Below, piece after piece: positions 34,601-50,303 of a stretch of DNA of 64,000 bases. Below the pieces are notes generated by a model that was not told the origin of the DNA, did not search any database, and was given only the letters and a program-made list of their open reading frames with translations. The position numbers and the translations under genes are program-made. The stretch covers positions 62,001-126,000 of the forward strand of contig CBFFRP010000431.1 in the NCBI GenBank assembly GCA_965644295.1, written 5' to 3'. Numbering within the stretch: position 1 is the first letter of the stretch; the number at the start of each line of letters is the position of its first letter. Source of the DNA: Paraphysomonas bandaiensis. Its lineage: Eukaryota > Chrysophyceae.

Positions 34601-37600
34601 AAATCCCCAGCCTTCTGAACATCCACCCAGAAAAGTGTTCAAATCCACATCTGACGAAGCCACACCAACAAAAATATAAGCTGTCGATGACGAAACAATC
34701 TTGACCTCCCAGCTATTCACACCATTCGTAAAAGGATAGTTACCCAAAATCGTACTCCAATTATCATCACCAGTGTATGACGCTGCTCGACCATCTTGAC
34801 TAATAATGATATCCGCACCACATCGCAAAGGGTCAAACGTAAATGGAGAACTGGAAGTCTTGGTCCGAAAGTCCACGTGCCCACTCCATGGACCAGGAAT
34901 GGAATCAATGATCAGGCGGTATCGAGTACTGAAACTGCTGTTCGAACACAATCCAGTGTGTGTAATTCGAGAAGAAATGCCGTAATATACAGTTTCATAC
35001 GAACTGTTCTCCTCATTGGAGTCGCCACTATCTCCAACTACACGTATAGCTATTTCCACTAGCACTGGACCGTTCTCCAGTTCAGGATATTGATCCACTG
35101 CAGTACTTACATCGATTTCTACTGAATGAAACCCACAATGTATAATACTGGGGAACGGCAGAACAGGAACATTTACAGTGATCTGGGGGACCCTAGGAGT
35201 ACGTGGTGTCATTGAATGAACATTGGAACTTCCACGAGAATCCTTGTTTACATTTATTGTACAATTGCGACTGCAGTTTCTTTGAATAATAGCAAAGCCA
35301 GACGCAAGACATACCAACTGTTGTGCAGCAGTGGTTGCATTATACACAGCATGCCCACGTTCCCGCATTAAATGTTCTTGCGCTCGAGACCAAAGAAGGT
35401 TAAACGTATTGCTTTTACACAGGTGGATAATATCAGCAGTCGGTGACCATCCCGCCATGAGACGGACAATAATTCGTTGAACAGCGAGTACACAAAGAGA
35501 CATGACATGAAGCTCAACTGCAGAGTTTTCAATAGAAGAGAGTATAGGTAGCAAGAGCTTGAGAAAACTAGAACAGACATCAGGCTCTTCTTCTGTATGT
35601 TCATGCAAACGCAGCCAAACAAATGCCGACTGTAAATACCGACTAAATAAATCTGTGCTTTCAAGTATGCTGGAACTCCTCGAAGAATTAAGCGAAGAAG
35701 ACTGAAGAAAAGATGCTGCTACATATCTGATTGAATGGACAAGGGAATGTGTAAGTTCTGAACCATGACTGTGATAGAGGTGTGTACTAAAATTTTCACA
35801 CAAAGTATTGAGTTCAAAATTCTTCCTAAAACTCTGTTCATGAGATATCCCATGCCACAACATCACTTTAGCCGGAAATTGAAGTGAAGAATAGGTAGAA
35901 ATATCCATTTTGTGTGATGTACATAGTGTACGTGTATGATATATAATAGAATCGCGCAATTCTAACACTAGTTGAAATGGAAACTCCGGTATTCGCTCAG
36001 CTATTCCATCTTGACATACACTCTGCCCACTTGTTTCTGTACAAATAAAATCATCCCTCGAAGAAATATTTGATGGCGGTACATTTGTCGACTGACAATA
36101 TATTAATTCGGCAAGTAGTCCTGTTTTTAAAAGACTTTTCTGACTAGGCTGAATGCTTTCGGTGACTATTCCCATCTGCCTCGTCACAAAATCTGCCCAA
36201 ACGATTTCCGCATCATCGGGGGGAAATTCACTCTGTGTAATTTTGTCAGGCATCGTCGTCATATAGGCTATACTTTTCATCCATAATGAAGGTAGCTGTT
36301 GTTCGGTAACAGACCTGTCACATCCACCACGATTAACGTTGGACGAACTCCATTGAACTGCTCGTGCACAGTGTTGAAGTACTGCACTAAATAAGTTTGA
36401 ATGTGCCCGCATATCTACCACAGTTAGGTCACTTGACCGCGCAAGTCTTCTGGTTAACTGATGGTAAATAAATATTTCAACAGGTCGACAGTATTTATAC
36501 ACATAATTGCGCATGAACTCATGATCCGGACAATTAATTGCGAGGAAATCCGAAAGAGCAATAGAGACATAACCGCAAAGAGAATCCATGAGATCCAACA
36601 TTGAGTGCGTGACATGGTTCCGTAATATTAAGTTGTCAACTTCAGAATCGTACCCAGATAGTTCAGTTGTTTTCATTGATATCAACTGTTGACGGCACGA
36701 GATAGAACTTTTCGTTAGAAGAGTAGCTTGATTTGTAGTTTTATCGATACTCAACACCTTGGAAGGGAATCTACAATACCTACTTTTTACGTCACCGCCA
36801 ATATATGGTCTCACTGGGAAATCACCAACAAATACAGCAGTACCAAGCATATCCGTGACCACTAAGTCAGTCCATTCTGAGCGAATTTCTATGGCCACCC
36901 GACATTTGCAAAGGCAACGATACAGAACAGCCGATATAGCCGCATTCCAACTAGGTACCGTTGAAAGATGCCTCAGGAAGCGAACTAAGTTCTGCGATAG
37001 CTCCCCAACTAAGTCCTCCCTTGCTACAGGAACTTCAATTGCACCTGCGCCATGCACACCGTCAATTCCGGAGCTGGGTTCAAAATCTTGATTGGTCTTC
37101 ACTATAACGAAAGCTGGGCAAAAGGAAAGAAAGTGTAACAGCCTTTCTTTGTGGTGCGTCTTGCTATCATTGTCAGCATCCACGTTCCTCCGAGCAGTGG
37201 AGGAACTGTCTCGAAGTGCTGAAGACGGTACCCAACACACACCAATTAATCGGATAATATATAATACAAATTTTTCCCTAAAAGTCGAATGCTCGGGTAA
37301 GCACGACACATTCATAATTGTACTGGACTCATTGAGCGAAGATGTACGATCCATGCCATCGTGTGTTGACAGTTCAATATCCTCCACTACATCTAACAGC
37401 AATATTTTCTCCATTACTTTGAGAGCTCCATACCGCAGCCTATTAGAATCCGATAAAAAGAGACAATGCATTGAGCTCAAAACCTTTGCGCAATTGGCTA
37501 CAGCCTTATAACAGTTAATTTTCGTTACAAGCGACATACATGCAGCAAGCAACTGATATGCTAATCTTTCGCGCGCATCATGTGCTTCAGGGGGACCTTG

Positions 37601-40600
37601 ATCATAAACAACCCGCACATGAATCGGGGACAAAGCACGCGTGTAATACTTCAAACTTGCAAGCAAGCCATCAAATCCTTCGCGAATATAGTCAACCCTA
37701 GTGCGAACACCACTTGGACAAGAACCAATTATAACAGGGTACAAAATTGCTCTGGCATTACCAGCTGTAGTTACTTGACAATCCATCGCCCCGTTAACAA
37801 ATAATTTCACTTTCCTAGACTCTACAACTGCTGCGACATGAACCCAAGAGTACATTGGAATAGAACTTTGACTTGTCAGGCGTTCAAACTCATTGGCTCT
37901 CCCATATATCACTTCTAGCTTCATGTCAGAACCACGAATTGCAATGAGTGGCCACGCATCATTGTGACTGACTTTGCCAACCAAAAAATTGTAACGTGCT
38001 GTCGTCTTTTTCGTAATAAACACCCAAAAAGCAAGCGTAAAGTCAATACCCTTGAGATTACTGAGCAGTTTTTCGCCTTGAACAACAAATCCCTCTTGAG
38101 TTCGGCCAAATTGCATTGGATTAACGATGAGCTCCTGACAGCGACGTCGCTGAGCTGAGCTATCTTTACCGCTCCTCGCCATAGCAGAGTCCTTATTCTC
38201 ATTCGCAAACGACATATTGTTACACTCGGCCATCGCAACAACACGTCGAGACCGCTGGAATTGATGAAGTAGCGAACAATTGGCATCTAAAAGTAGGTTG
38301 TACACAAACGAAGAATTGCAGTCATCGCACTCTGTGCTACGTACTGCTACGGCTTGCATGAAGCTTACAATTACGCAAGCCGCACGCCGCAGATGAGATG
38401 CACGCTCTCTATTTGTAGCACGCTTCGCAGCGCCCCCACCGCGCTCATCAGATACTTGAAATTCAACGAGCTTGTCGTCCACAAACACCAAAGTATCTTT
38501 TAAACAAACAAACGTCGATAATATTGACGACGACGAAACAGCATCAAACCTGTCAATGACAATAAGCTGCAAAAACTTCATATTGAAGCAAAATAAATTG
38601 ATTTCAGAGTTCTGATATGGAAGGCTTGACCCGTCACATATTGCTGAACAGAAAGATTTCACTGAATCTTGAATGGTGTCAATTAAAAACTGCACCGCAT
38701 TTTTGCGCGAGACCGTTGATACAGATGTGCCAATCGTACTTGACGGGTCATCGCCAATAACTTTCTCTATTTCTATCAATCGGAACAGCCTATGTTTCCA
38801 CATCATAGAAATAATAGACACAACGTCGATTTGCAGAGAAGGCTGCTTCTTTGATCGAGATAATAATTGGCCTATAGATAGTATACCGGCAGTTTGCCGT
38901 TCGAAATTTTCTTTGACACCAATCATTCTTTCAATCATACTACGCCACGATGACTCTACTAATGCAACCGATATTGTATTCAAGCATAGAGCAGACTCTG
39001 TCACTACACTCTTGAAGATGCGCAGAACATATCCCATTCTTTTCTTAATTTTAAATTGATGGCAAGATTTCCAACGATTTATGCACATAACAACAAGAAT
39101 TGTTCGTCGCAATGCGGGGCGTAGTCTTCCGCGAGCACTCACAGACAGTGGAAGCGGGGCGACAGAAGTCTTGCTAACACAAGTATTCAAAATTTTATGA
39201 CAGCCATACACCACTCTACTTAGCAACGAAAATATGTCGCGCCATGATTGTCCTTTAGCTTTCATGACAAGTTCCGTACGTTTACTTATTACGTACTTCA
39301 CGATATCCGCAATCCCAGACCACATCCCCTTAAAAAATACCTCGTCACGGAGAAATACAGTGCCAGTCCACTCGCTGCAAAGCATTCGAATGCTAGCAGC
39401 AATACACGCCTCGATACCATATACAATATCTATACACTTCGATGCTTTAGCAGCTACCAATACTGCACGATATGTCGGATTGGACTCGTACTCACCATGT
39501 CGGAGCACATTATTCTCATCACTTTCAACAGGTGGACAGCACTGGGAGATCAGGTCTAAATGCTGTGTCATGTTATCAGGTCCCGCCCAATATTGCCAGA
39601 AACTTCCATACTCGATATTCGAAGCCCCACTTTTATAACTCTCTTTACCAAGAAGAATGGATGATAATTTTGCACTGAGCACAATAGTCAATTTTAGTAA
39701 CCTATTCCACCAATTGGTTTGAACAATTTCTTTTTTCAATGGAGAAGCTGAATCGTTGATTCTACACGATGGAGACAGGTATCCGGAAGAATCATCCTTT
39801 AAGCGCTTCCGCGCTGGCGAATAGTTGTCTCGTTCTGAATCTGAGTTCTGAACAAATTCCTGTAATTTGAGAAGTAAATTGTTCACTGGATCGGACAAAT
39901 CAAACACTCTATCCGACAAATCCGTATTGGAGAGAGCATACAGCATGAAAGTAGGAAGTATTGAGCTCAATACTGTACCATTTCTAAGAGTATCCCTAGT
40001 ATCTTCCGTGATGGGGTGGGAATTCAAGTAGTCAACAACACTTTCCGCAGCATAGAATAAACTTCGAATAATTCTTTCGCCAAGGGAATGAATGTGCGTA
40101 TCGTAAGTCTCCCCTGCATTCCTATTTTCAAAAATTATTGGAATCGCGCATTTCGTAAAGTGAGTACAACAGTGTTCTAAGTTATTCAGCCAATGAGATA
40201 ATTCATTGAAACAGTCTTGATTCCTGTCGTGTAACTTATACTCAAGTCTCGCTTTAGATATATGGGCGTATACATTCAACAGATGTGAATATATTTGCAA
40301 GCCTTGCTGAACAGATGTCTGAAATAATTGAACTACTTCTCCAATACTGCGATATTTGAAACAAACGCGCGTAAACAAACGTACATATCTGGAGTAGTCA
40401 ATGGAGTCCACCGGGTTGTCCCCCGCAAGTGAACTGAATGAGATATCGTAGAACTCGTCACCCGAATTTGATCCTTCCGTCACAGTTTCTGCAAGAAAAG
40501 TAACAAACCTACACCTCTCGTTTGTTGACCAAAACAATGTTTCAAAATGCCTAGCAACGCACGACGCAGCCTGTTTCACAACAACTAGCGATCGTCCTTG

Positions 40601-43600
40601 ACTAGTATCTGGAAGGAGAAAGTATACACATAGAAGCTCTTTCCGCAAATCCCGCACCGCTGTCGCCAATTCATTCACAACAAAGTTGCCGGAATCATTG
40701 TTGCAGTCTTCACCTTCACACGATGAGAATTGCGCATGATGAAGAGATACAATCCTACTGATGATGTCCTTTGACGACAGCAATGGAAACATTGGTGCTT
40801 GCTGCAGCAACAATGCAGCGTAGTCGATTTCATCCTCGAAAGTTGAATTGTCTAACCCGTACGCACTGGCCAAAGACGGTCCACCACAACTACAGAAGTA
40901 AGACTCCACAACACGTACTATGGTGGACATAATTGCTAGAGTTTCTTCTTGCGAGAAAGGCAAATTAATTGCAAGCGAACCAACTACAAACTGCCGAGTT
41001 ACTTGAAGCAATATTGTCATAGTTTTAATATGTAGGGTGGCGCATTTCGATGGGGCGGAACTGGCATTTTCTGATTCGTTAGACCACATTGAAGCTTGAG
41101 TCCTCCCACCATCCGATGGTACAGACACCTCCACACGGGGCGTAACGCTCTCCAGGTGCCGAATTAAGAAGATAAACAACTCTTTCACTTCAACTGTACC
41201 TCCGGATGGTGTCATGCTGTCTTGTAGGTCTTGAATGGATAAAACTCTGTTAGCCGGCCGTTGAACTGGGCTTTCTCTGTCCTGTTTCTCAGCATCTTGT
41301 TCCTTATCCAAAGTTTGAGTCAGTTGCCCCATTTCCCGCCCGTCAAGAGATGACTGCGGAGCAATACTTGCACTACGATCACTCGATGTATTCTCACCAG
41401 CAGCAATGTCATCGGGCTCGCGACAATCAGATAAATAAAGATTATTGTCCACATCTTCGGTTATATCATCACTGGAAGGCAATCCACTACGTGATAGCAA
41501 TACAATGGTATGATAAAATCCCGCTGCAATCTGTACAACTTTCTTGCCTACAAAATCATCAACAGGATGAGGAACATGGCGTTCGTCAATGTCCCCAGTG
41601 CCAAGCTGACCATGGTTATTTCGTCCGAACACATACAGCATGGAGTTCGTCGTCACAGCAATTGAGTGATAGCAACCAGCCGCGATTGATACAACGTTTT
41701 TATCACGAAGATACGTATTAGTATGGACACCATACATTCGGGGCTGTGAATGACCGAGCCCTAGCTGACCATAATCGTTCCGACCAAACCCATAAACTAG
41801 CCCACTATGCGAAAGAACAATTGTATGATAATAGCCACAGCACACCTGTACAGCACTGTCAAGATCCGACGGAGAAGAACCTAAAGATGTAAAGTTTTTC
41901 ACACATTCCGATCCCTCGAGACCCAGTTGCCCGTAGTCATTTTTTCCGCTGGCCAATACACAGCCCGACGATGTCACAATCATACTGTGGAATTGTCCAC
42001 AAGACACACTTGTCACTTTCTGGGATTCCAGCCCAGGTATGAGTTGGGGCTGTTTTTTATCGATCGTATCACCATGTCCAAGCTGGCCACAATCATTTCT
42101 GCCAAAAGAAAATACAGCGCCATCCGTACACACCACAATTGTATGGTGGTAACTGCACGCGGCGAGTGACACCTTTCGTGACATAAGTCCTTTAACAGGC
42201 CTAGGAATAGGTTCACTGTTCGTACTGCCTAAACCCAATTGTCCACGGTAATTATATCCGAAGGAGTACATCTTCCCATCCCGGGTCGTTACAAGCGTAT
42301 GTTCACAGCCGTTGTGCACAAACACGTTAGCTATATCCTCCCCTTCCAGAAATGGAATCAGGCACGGGTGACGAACTTGTTGAGTAGAGCCCATTCCACA
42401 TTGTCCATTGTCGTTGTAGCCACAAACAAAAGCCCGCCCTTGCTGCGAAACAAAAATAGAGTGCTCATTTCCAGCTCCAATGCATGAGATTTTCTGAGAA
42501 TCAAAAAATTGAACCCGAGCAAACGATCGCCGCAAATTTGCATCTCCGTGTCCAAGCTCACCATACGAATTTTGTCCACATGTCCATACTTCGGAATTTC
42601 CTTCAGCATACGGCGACAGTGAACCTGCAATAACTGCACCGTTAGGGCTGAAGGGACCCTTACTGGTACAATTGGTTACAACAGTGTCCAGAATATCCTT
42701 TGGAACGTTTTGAATACAATCGAGGCCTGATCGCAATCTCTGCTGGGTATGAGAATGTACTTCATCAACAGTTTGCTCCTGACCGAAGCGTGAAGACAGC
42801 TTGCCTCCAACAGAGGCCGGTATGTCCTTCGAGCCAGAAGCGTGAATAGCTTTCTTGACGAGAGGATCACTAGAAGCTCTCCAAGTCGACACCGGGTAAG
42901 CATTGGACATTCCGCTACTACCAGGAGGCGTGCTACATGGCGTCAGCCCATCAAGTCCTAAATCTGTGTCAAAATGTGATGGCCCATGACCCGGGCGATT
43001 CGAAGAGTGGGACGACTTCACAATGTGCAATTTACTTGGTACACTTGACACCGCAGAAATATGAGAAGGATGTTTATCTCCCCAAGATTTCATAGTATTC
43101 AACTTGACCTCATATGAGTCTGATTCATCTCTCAATGGCAAATCAGCATCACTACCTTCATCCAATACTGCAGGGCCATGAGAATGATGAGGCAGTTGTT
43201 TCTTCTTGTTGACTCGGGCATCTTCAAGTTTAGCTTTCATTCTCAGTTTTTCCTGAAGTGTAAATTCAGCATCGACGCTATACAACTCTTCATCTAACTC
43301 TAATTGACGCTCTTCAGCACAGAGTGACACGGCTAGTAACTGGGTTAGGCCCAACAATGTATCGGGAGAGCTGCCCGTGCATAATCCCAACTTAAGTAGA
43401 CCATAAGCACATGTCAATGCCATACGAAGAGATTCCAATATATCCTCAGGATGGGGTACATTCTTGTCAGAGCAATTAGTACCAAACCTGACGCCATTGC
43501 AAAGAATCATTCGCAACGTCTGCGAATGTACATGGGACAAAAAGTGAGAGGCAGGCACGTTCGAAGAAACCGAGAATTGAAAAAACTGCGCTATTAGAGA

Positions 43601-44131
43601 CAACAGTGAAGTCACCGTCGACTGTTTTAGACCGATGCTGCTTCTCCTTTCAGCTATTCGTAATGCACAAGATAAAGCCTGTGGGAGGATATAACCACGT
43701 GACGCTGAATTAGTTTTCTCTACAGAACAAATGCCCGGCTTTATACTTTTCGAGGTCACTACATTTCCACACTTCTCAACGACAAGTTTACCGATGTGCT
43801 CGAAGACTTTGATTTGACGTACAACTATTTCAGAGTGACTATCGAGACAGCGCACGCTCGAATTATCATCATACAGAGATTTGTGATACATAAAGTTATG
43901 AGCTAATTTGTGTGCTTCACCAAAGAGAAGGACATCTTCTGGCAAGTCAGCAGTAATCGCCCATACATTAAGTTGGGACTGATCTTGTTCACCAGACACA
44001 TCACTCGAAAATAAACGGCTTAAATAGTCACTATCACAAAGGTTTTCATAGTTCAACGCAAAAATCTGATCATTGTCCCTCGAAAATTTCGCGGAGACAT
44101 TTTTTGTCGTCCAACACCAATGATGGCTCAT
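31656..44131 (-). CDS. giant HERC-like HECT E3 ubiquitin ligase (RCC1-LamG-SPRY-HECT)
   Basis: About 4138 aa, encoded almost entirely by one 12,273-nt exon (44131-31859), a 59-nt intron (31858-31800, GTAAGT...GTGCAG) and a last exon 31799-31656. Without splicing, the frame runs into a false tail; splicing restores the HECT end (SSKSVMAEKLRYAIVHCTEM). Order: N-terminal helical region; seven or so RCC1 repeats at about 510-880 (FGRNDCGQLGHGDT and similar); a concanavalin/LamG-like domain at about 2000-2180; SPRY at about 3095-3250 (WGFIGEQALYHGREKVK, VVLDFNCGTLSFTRNGK); and HECT from about 3725 (FKVRFEGEGVDDYGGPYREI). The catalytic Cys is about residue 4078 in LPKAHTCFFSINLPRYSS. It transfers ubiquitin through a Cys thioester; the RCC1 propeller and SPRY domains probably recruit substrates. 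Size and content resemble HERC1/HERC2 but the domain order differs. Long linkers are unassigned. Confidence 0.95.
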
Positions 44132-44806
44132 TTGAATGAGTTGGTACTACACACTAAATAATAATATTAACTATCATAGGCGCTTACGAAATCAATATCC
44201 ACTCCAGAAGTAAGTTATGTAGCCTCTGAGATTCCTTCCTTAGCCTTGATAACACATCTCATTCCATGTGCTATCGACAGTACAATATATATTTAATCTA
44301 ACAATATTGATATAGACCTCTATGTATCATATATGTATATATGTATATATGTACTCAGCTCTCCACTCTCACCCCCCCCCTCCTATAACTTACACACGAT
44401 TCGAGTTCCGCTGAATTATATACTGCAACAGTACTACCTTGCTGTATATCTACGTATGCTACACTGTGGACATTATGAGGTAGAATACATATACACTACT
44501 CTGTAGGTCCAGTCAATTCATATGTATAACGAATGAATCTTTAGTGTAACGAGTGCAGGTTTACTACACCGTACGTACTCTACAGGACTGTAGGACAGGT
44601 TGTATTCTATCGGTAGTTTTCTCAGAATATTCAAAATCACGAGCAGCAGATAAGAATTCCTCTCACCACAAAATCTTTCAGAAATCGTATCTTGAACAGT
44701 CAGATTAGAATTAGTGGCTTACGATGTGGCAGCGAAATCTTACATTTCCATGTCATAAGCACTCATTATTTTGTCTCTTCTAGTGATACAAAAGTACTTT
44801 ACAAAA
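44132..44806. other. divergent promoter region between HECT ligase and SAHH
   Basis: 675 bp between two opposite starts. It contains a TATATG microsatellite (about 44328-44352), a C-run at 44371-44380 and AT-rich sequence. No transcription-factor site is defended. Confidence 0.5.
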
Positions 44807-46294
<1,488 letters not shown>

Positions 46295-47214
46295 ATTCTT
46301 AGTTTTACGTGTATGCGAGGATGTTTTGTTTTAAGGACCAAGCACGTAGCGCTAGTTGACTTGCTCCTGAAACATTTACAAAAATGTCTTCATGGTTCTA
46401 ATCATCTCATTTTATGGTTGGCATGATTATTCTCCTGACTATTGTGGCATGATTTATTTTTCTTAGACTGTATAATAACCAGCGAAGAAATAAGCGCTTT
46501 ATTTTTATGAGTTTTTGACCTCTATATATGTACTGTACTCTCAAAATATCAGAAAAAGTTGGCTCGCTTTAATTGTGGTCTATTACTTGTTCGTGTCCTA
46601 ACCCTAATTTCACCATATAATATACCCTAGTAGAACTTCATATAACATTACTGATTAGAATAGGAAATACGCATGTACTACGGTATGAGTTAACAGTTAC
46701 CAGGCTCTGATATATTGCAAGTCATAAAGCGAGAGTTTCTTAACTGTAGGTGCAAAATATAAGTTCATGTATGTCCTAGTTTCGATGTTTTTTCTAGTTA
46801 GTATGTATCGCCAGCTCAAGTGTTGATTGGCTATGCGGAAAAATTTCTTCAGGTAGCTCAAAATATTTACAAGCGAAAAGTTGAGGCATCTAAGTATAGG
46901 GGCTCGAGTTATGTAGAATGTAGAATATGGTTGTCATGTGATCTTAAAGTCTAGTACTAATAATGGTTTAATTGTTGGTTAATGCTACTAATACATTGAA
47001 ATATTGTTGGGTTTGTTTAAAACTCTGATATTATTGATGGGACGCTATCTAACAATCTAACAATTGTTCCCTAGAATAAAACAGCTATTTAGTTGTCATA
47101 AAACATCGAATAACAAAAACACAGAACAACTAAAAATGCAGCGTGATAGTCGCGGATTCTATGTATCATATCCTGAGTAATTCCTATATATTGTAACATC
47201 CAATCTGCAAAACA
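46295..47214. other. intergenic, convergent 3' flanks
   Basis: AT-rich spacer between SAHH and the minus-strand unknown gene. Nothing recognised. Confidence 0.5.
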
Positions 47215-48005
47215 TCACTATGAAAAGTGGCGAACTAACACAAACGTTATACATACCTCAAGCTGCATCACTTCATTTTCAAGTGATATACACGGGTGAA
47301 ATTTAGGACTCGTATCATTCTCACTCCCAGTGCACTTCTACCGTCGTAAACTATTCACAAAAATATTATAAATGATAGCAAATACAAACCTGCAATATGT
47401 TTTCTGGATGCTGATTGTTATCTACAATCCAATTACCACTTGTCAACGCATCATGTAGGACAACTGGAGGCAAGTCATTTTGATATATACACAACTATTG
47501 CACATCAATTACCAGATTCTGCTCCGCTCTCGCTTTCTTTTGCAGAAGAAGTTGAACACATAACAACAAGAGACCAATTATGTTGATCTGTGTAATATTG
47601 GTTACTGCGAAATATGGTGGATTGTACAAAGTACACACCAGGAAGAAATTTAGACAAACGCGACTCCAAGTGCATTAGTCGTAGTATCGCACTCCGAAGT
47701 TGCTCTTCCACAAGAGAAAACGATACCTTTCCATCTTGATCAATAGACAAATCATCTGCTAAACGGCACTGAATAAAAATAACATCAATCGGTTGTGCCA
47801 TCGAATTATAAGTAACAGACGCTATCTTATCGGCTATGCCCTAAATAGAACGTCAGTGATTTCATATCGCAAGTGTAGCACATACATTTATTATTAGAGG
47901 TGCACATTGATCCAGGAACTTCGTAATGTACTCGCATATTTCTTCATCCTGGCAATGCCATACTGAGATGCCATATTTCAATCGCCGCTGGAAAATATCT
48001 GTCAT
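47215..48005 (-). CDS. unknown small protein, multi-exon
   Basis: Not recognised. ATG 48005 opens MTDIFQRRLKYGISVWHCQD through FLDQCAPLIIN. A short intron (about 47880) then leads to GIADKIASVTYNSMAQPIDV, CRLADDLSIDQDGKVSFSLV, LMHLESRLSKFLPGVYFVQS and HNWSLVVMCSTSSAKESES. Further exons appear to give VVLHDALTSGNWIVDNNQHP, then SENDTSPKFHPCISLENEVM and QLE, with a stop just after the last splice. About 220 aa. Alternating strands and amphipathic helices suggest a compact globular protein; a HORMA-like fold was considered but no motif supports it. The 3' exon boundaries (47215-47510) are tentative. Confidence 0.55.
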
Positions 48006-48709
48006 GAGAATAAACTAAATTGATTCAGACATATATATAAATGAGGAACATACGCTGGGGGTAAATACAGCGAAAATAGAGAATTTGATGGAAAGTACAC
48101 TCTAGAAATTCAAGGTATATTTCTTGTACAATGGAAGCACTCATCAATGCACTTGGTCTTGGAAGAGGGCACCCAAGATTTACCACCACACAACTATAGA
48201 TGCTATAAATTTAAAATTCAATACTATCAATGAATCTACTTCGGTATCCGGTTATGTTATTTGCTATATATTTCTCCTTTTGCTTGGTGGTAAGTTTAAG
48301 CTAATGTTCATATATGTCGATCTCATCTCATGCAGTGCACTACATAACATACATACATTGTGTCAACATATCATATTGATTTTACCCGATATGATTGGTT
48401 CACATACAAGTAAAATACGGTAAATATTGGGACAAACAGTACGAATTTTATGAAATATCATTGTAGTGTGTCTTGTATTTGTGGAATACTGTGCAATGTG
48501 TAATAGAGCAGTTGCATTTGTATTGGGTTTGAATGGTATCATACACAGCAGTATGATACGGAATATATACGGTAGTAGCTATGCATGTACAGTATAGTGG
48601 GCACGAATATCATCCTTTGGTTTCATCAATACAATATCAGTGTATCGTATAGTGACTGTTCATCACTAGATATTGATAGAGGTTTATACTATTTCTTTCT
48701 TCAGTACGA
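48006..48709. other. intergenic between divergent genes
   Basis: A 99-codon plus-strand frame at 48124-48423 has no domain and is not called. Otherwise AT-rich. Confidence 0.4.
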
Positions 48710-49848
48710 ATGAGAACCTCAATTCATTCTCCTTATGCTGGTACGAGATTATATTTTTCAAGTTATGCATTGATGTGGGTATGTAGATTGCGACTCTCCG
48801 ATTGCTGCGGCAAAGAGACCTCATTCATGTATAACAGGTATTTGACTCTATAAAAGTTGTTATTATCACTTTTAATGATATTTATATTTAGAAAAAGAGA
48901 AATCTTTTGCGTCGCCGACACAGCGAATTCGTACTCTGATCTCAGCAGAATTTGATGATATAGAGTACGTAATATATGTAGGGACCCTCTGTTTAATATA
49001 ACACTGAGTGTGGCAGAGAAAACGACGACCCAACATCATTATTTTCTCCAAGTCTGTCACAACCAGATATATTTATTGCCTGCCAGGAGACGCTAGAAGC
49101 AGAACAGTGTGTTGAAGAGGAGGACGCCAGCGACGATGATTCGGAAACCTTTGATCCCTATTTGTTTATGTTCACGCTACCCCCCCATTCCACTGTAGCA
49201 ATTCAAGGAAAGCTCTGTTTATCACCACCTACGAATTATCACCAAAAGTCGCTAGTGTTAGACTTAGACGAAACACTTGTACACTGTACTGTCGAGCCGA
49301 TCCCAAACCCTGATTTCATTTTTCCTGTTACATTTAACTCTGTCTGTTATCAAGTGTATGCTAGAAAGCGCCCATTTGTTGACTACTTTCTGGAATCAGT
49401 TTCGAAAGAGTTCGAGGTCATAATTTTCACGGCATCGCAACAGGTGTATGCCGATAAGCTGTTGGATTTGTTGGACCCCGAAAACAAATATTTCTCAAGC
49501 AGACTTTTCAGAGAAGCGTGTCTTGACGTTAGCGGAAACTTCATTAAAGATTTAAGTGTGCTGAACCGAGATTTATCAAAGGTTTGTATATTTATTCTGA
49601 TATGCAATTGTTGCACTGACTTAATACTACAGACTGTTTTGGTCGACAATTCGCCCTACGCGTATGGGTATCAGATTGATAATGGCATTCCAATCGAGAG
49701 CTGGTTTGATGATGATGAAGACACGGAACTGTTGAAGCTCGTCGGCTTTTTGCGGCAGTTACATTCTGCACCTGATGTTCGAAAACTGTTGCGAGACCGG
49801 TTTAAGACCTTCAAGTTAGTAGAAATGGCGGGCAGTGTGCATTTTTAG
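48710..49848 (+). CDS. CTDSPL2: CTDSPL2/SCP4-type FCP1-homology phosphatase
   Basis: HAD-superfamily protein serine phosphatase related to RNA polymerase II CTD small phosphatases. Five exons join in frame: 48710-48740, 48787-48837, 48892-48968, 49009-49581 and 49633-49848 (948 nt, 315 aa). The acceptor at 49008 is the least certain boundary. The N terminus is Ser-rich; an acidic patch precedes FDPYLFMFTLPPHS, comparable to the DPYYFIKHVPPL of animal CTDSPL2. The catalytic motif LVLDLDETLVHCT has both Asp of DxDxT. Further motifs: RPFVDYFLESVSKEFEVIIF, TASQQVYADKLLDLLDPENK, RLFREACLDVSGNFIKDLSV, LNRDLSK|TVLVDNSPYAYGYQ and NGIPIESWFDDDED. The intron inside LSK|TVLVD has a CTGACTTAATACTACAG 3' end. 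Probably nuclear. Confidence 0.92.
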
Positions 49849-50303
49849 CAGTTTTGGTATACCTTTTATGCTTACTATCTGCGACATATAATGCTATCTA
49901 GTACCCTATTTCGAAAAGTAAAATACCTTTCACGCATTTGTTGTGAATGAAATTGTTAGTAACTGAAGTGAAAGAGTGAAATCGTAAATAATGTAATATT
50001 ATGACGACTAGCTACTACCTTGCACGAAACCCCATGTATGATGTACTTTGTAGATATAGAGCGATAAAGTAGCGTCTATACTACAGCTAGTATGGTGCAG
50101 TACTTTGCAAATTAATTTGCCAACGAGCTATATTGTTAAATTTAAAAGGAAAATATATCTTAGATATATAGTATAAGAGTTCGAATGCCAGCTTTAGAAT
50201 GCAAACAGCAGTGAAAATCAGAAAATTTTGTAATAAACATGAATTTAAAAGTTAAATAACTTCACACATACATAAATGACTTACTATGACCGGTCTAAGC
50301 GGC
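49849..50303. other. intergenic, convergent 3' flanks
   Basis: AT-rich spacer. A B-box-like GAGTTCGAATGCC at about 50177 was examined as a possible tRNA and rejected. Confidence 0.5.

Noticed and set aside
47215-48005. HORMA-domain (MAD2/ATG101-like) assignment for the unknown gene
   Set aside because: Size and strand/helix alternation are compatible, but no conserved motif could be matched.
48124-48423. 99-codon plus-strand frame upstream of the phosphatase
   Set aside because: No domain, no splice connection and AT-rich composition.
50170-50200. Possible tRNA B box (GAGTTCGAATGCC)
   Set aside because: No A box or cloverleaf can be drawn from the AT-rich sequence upstream.
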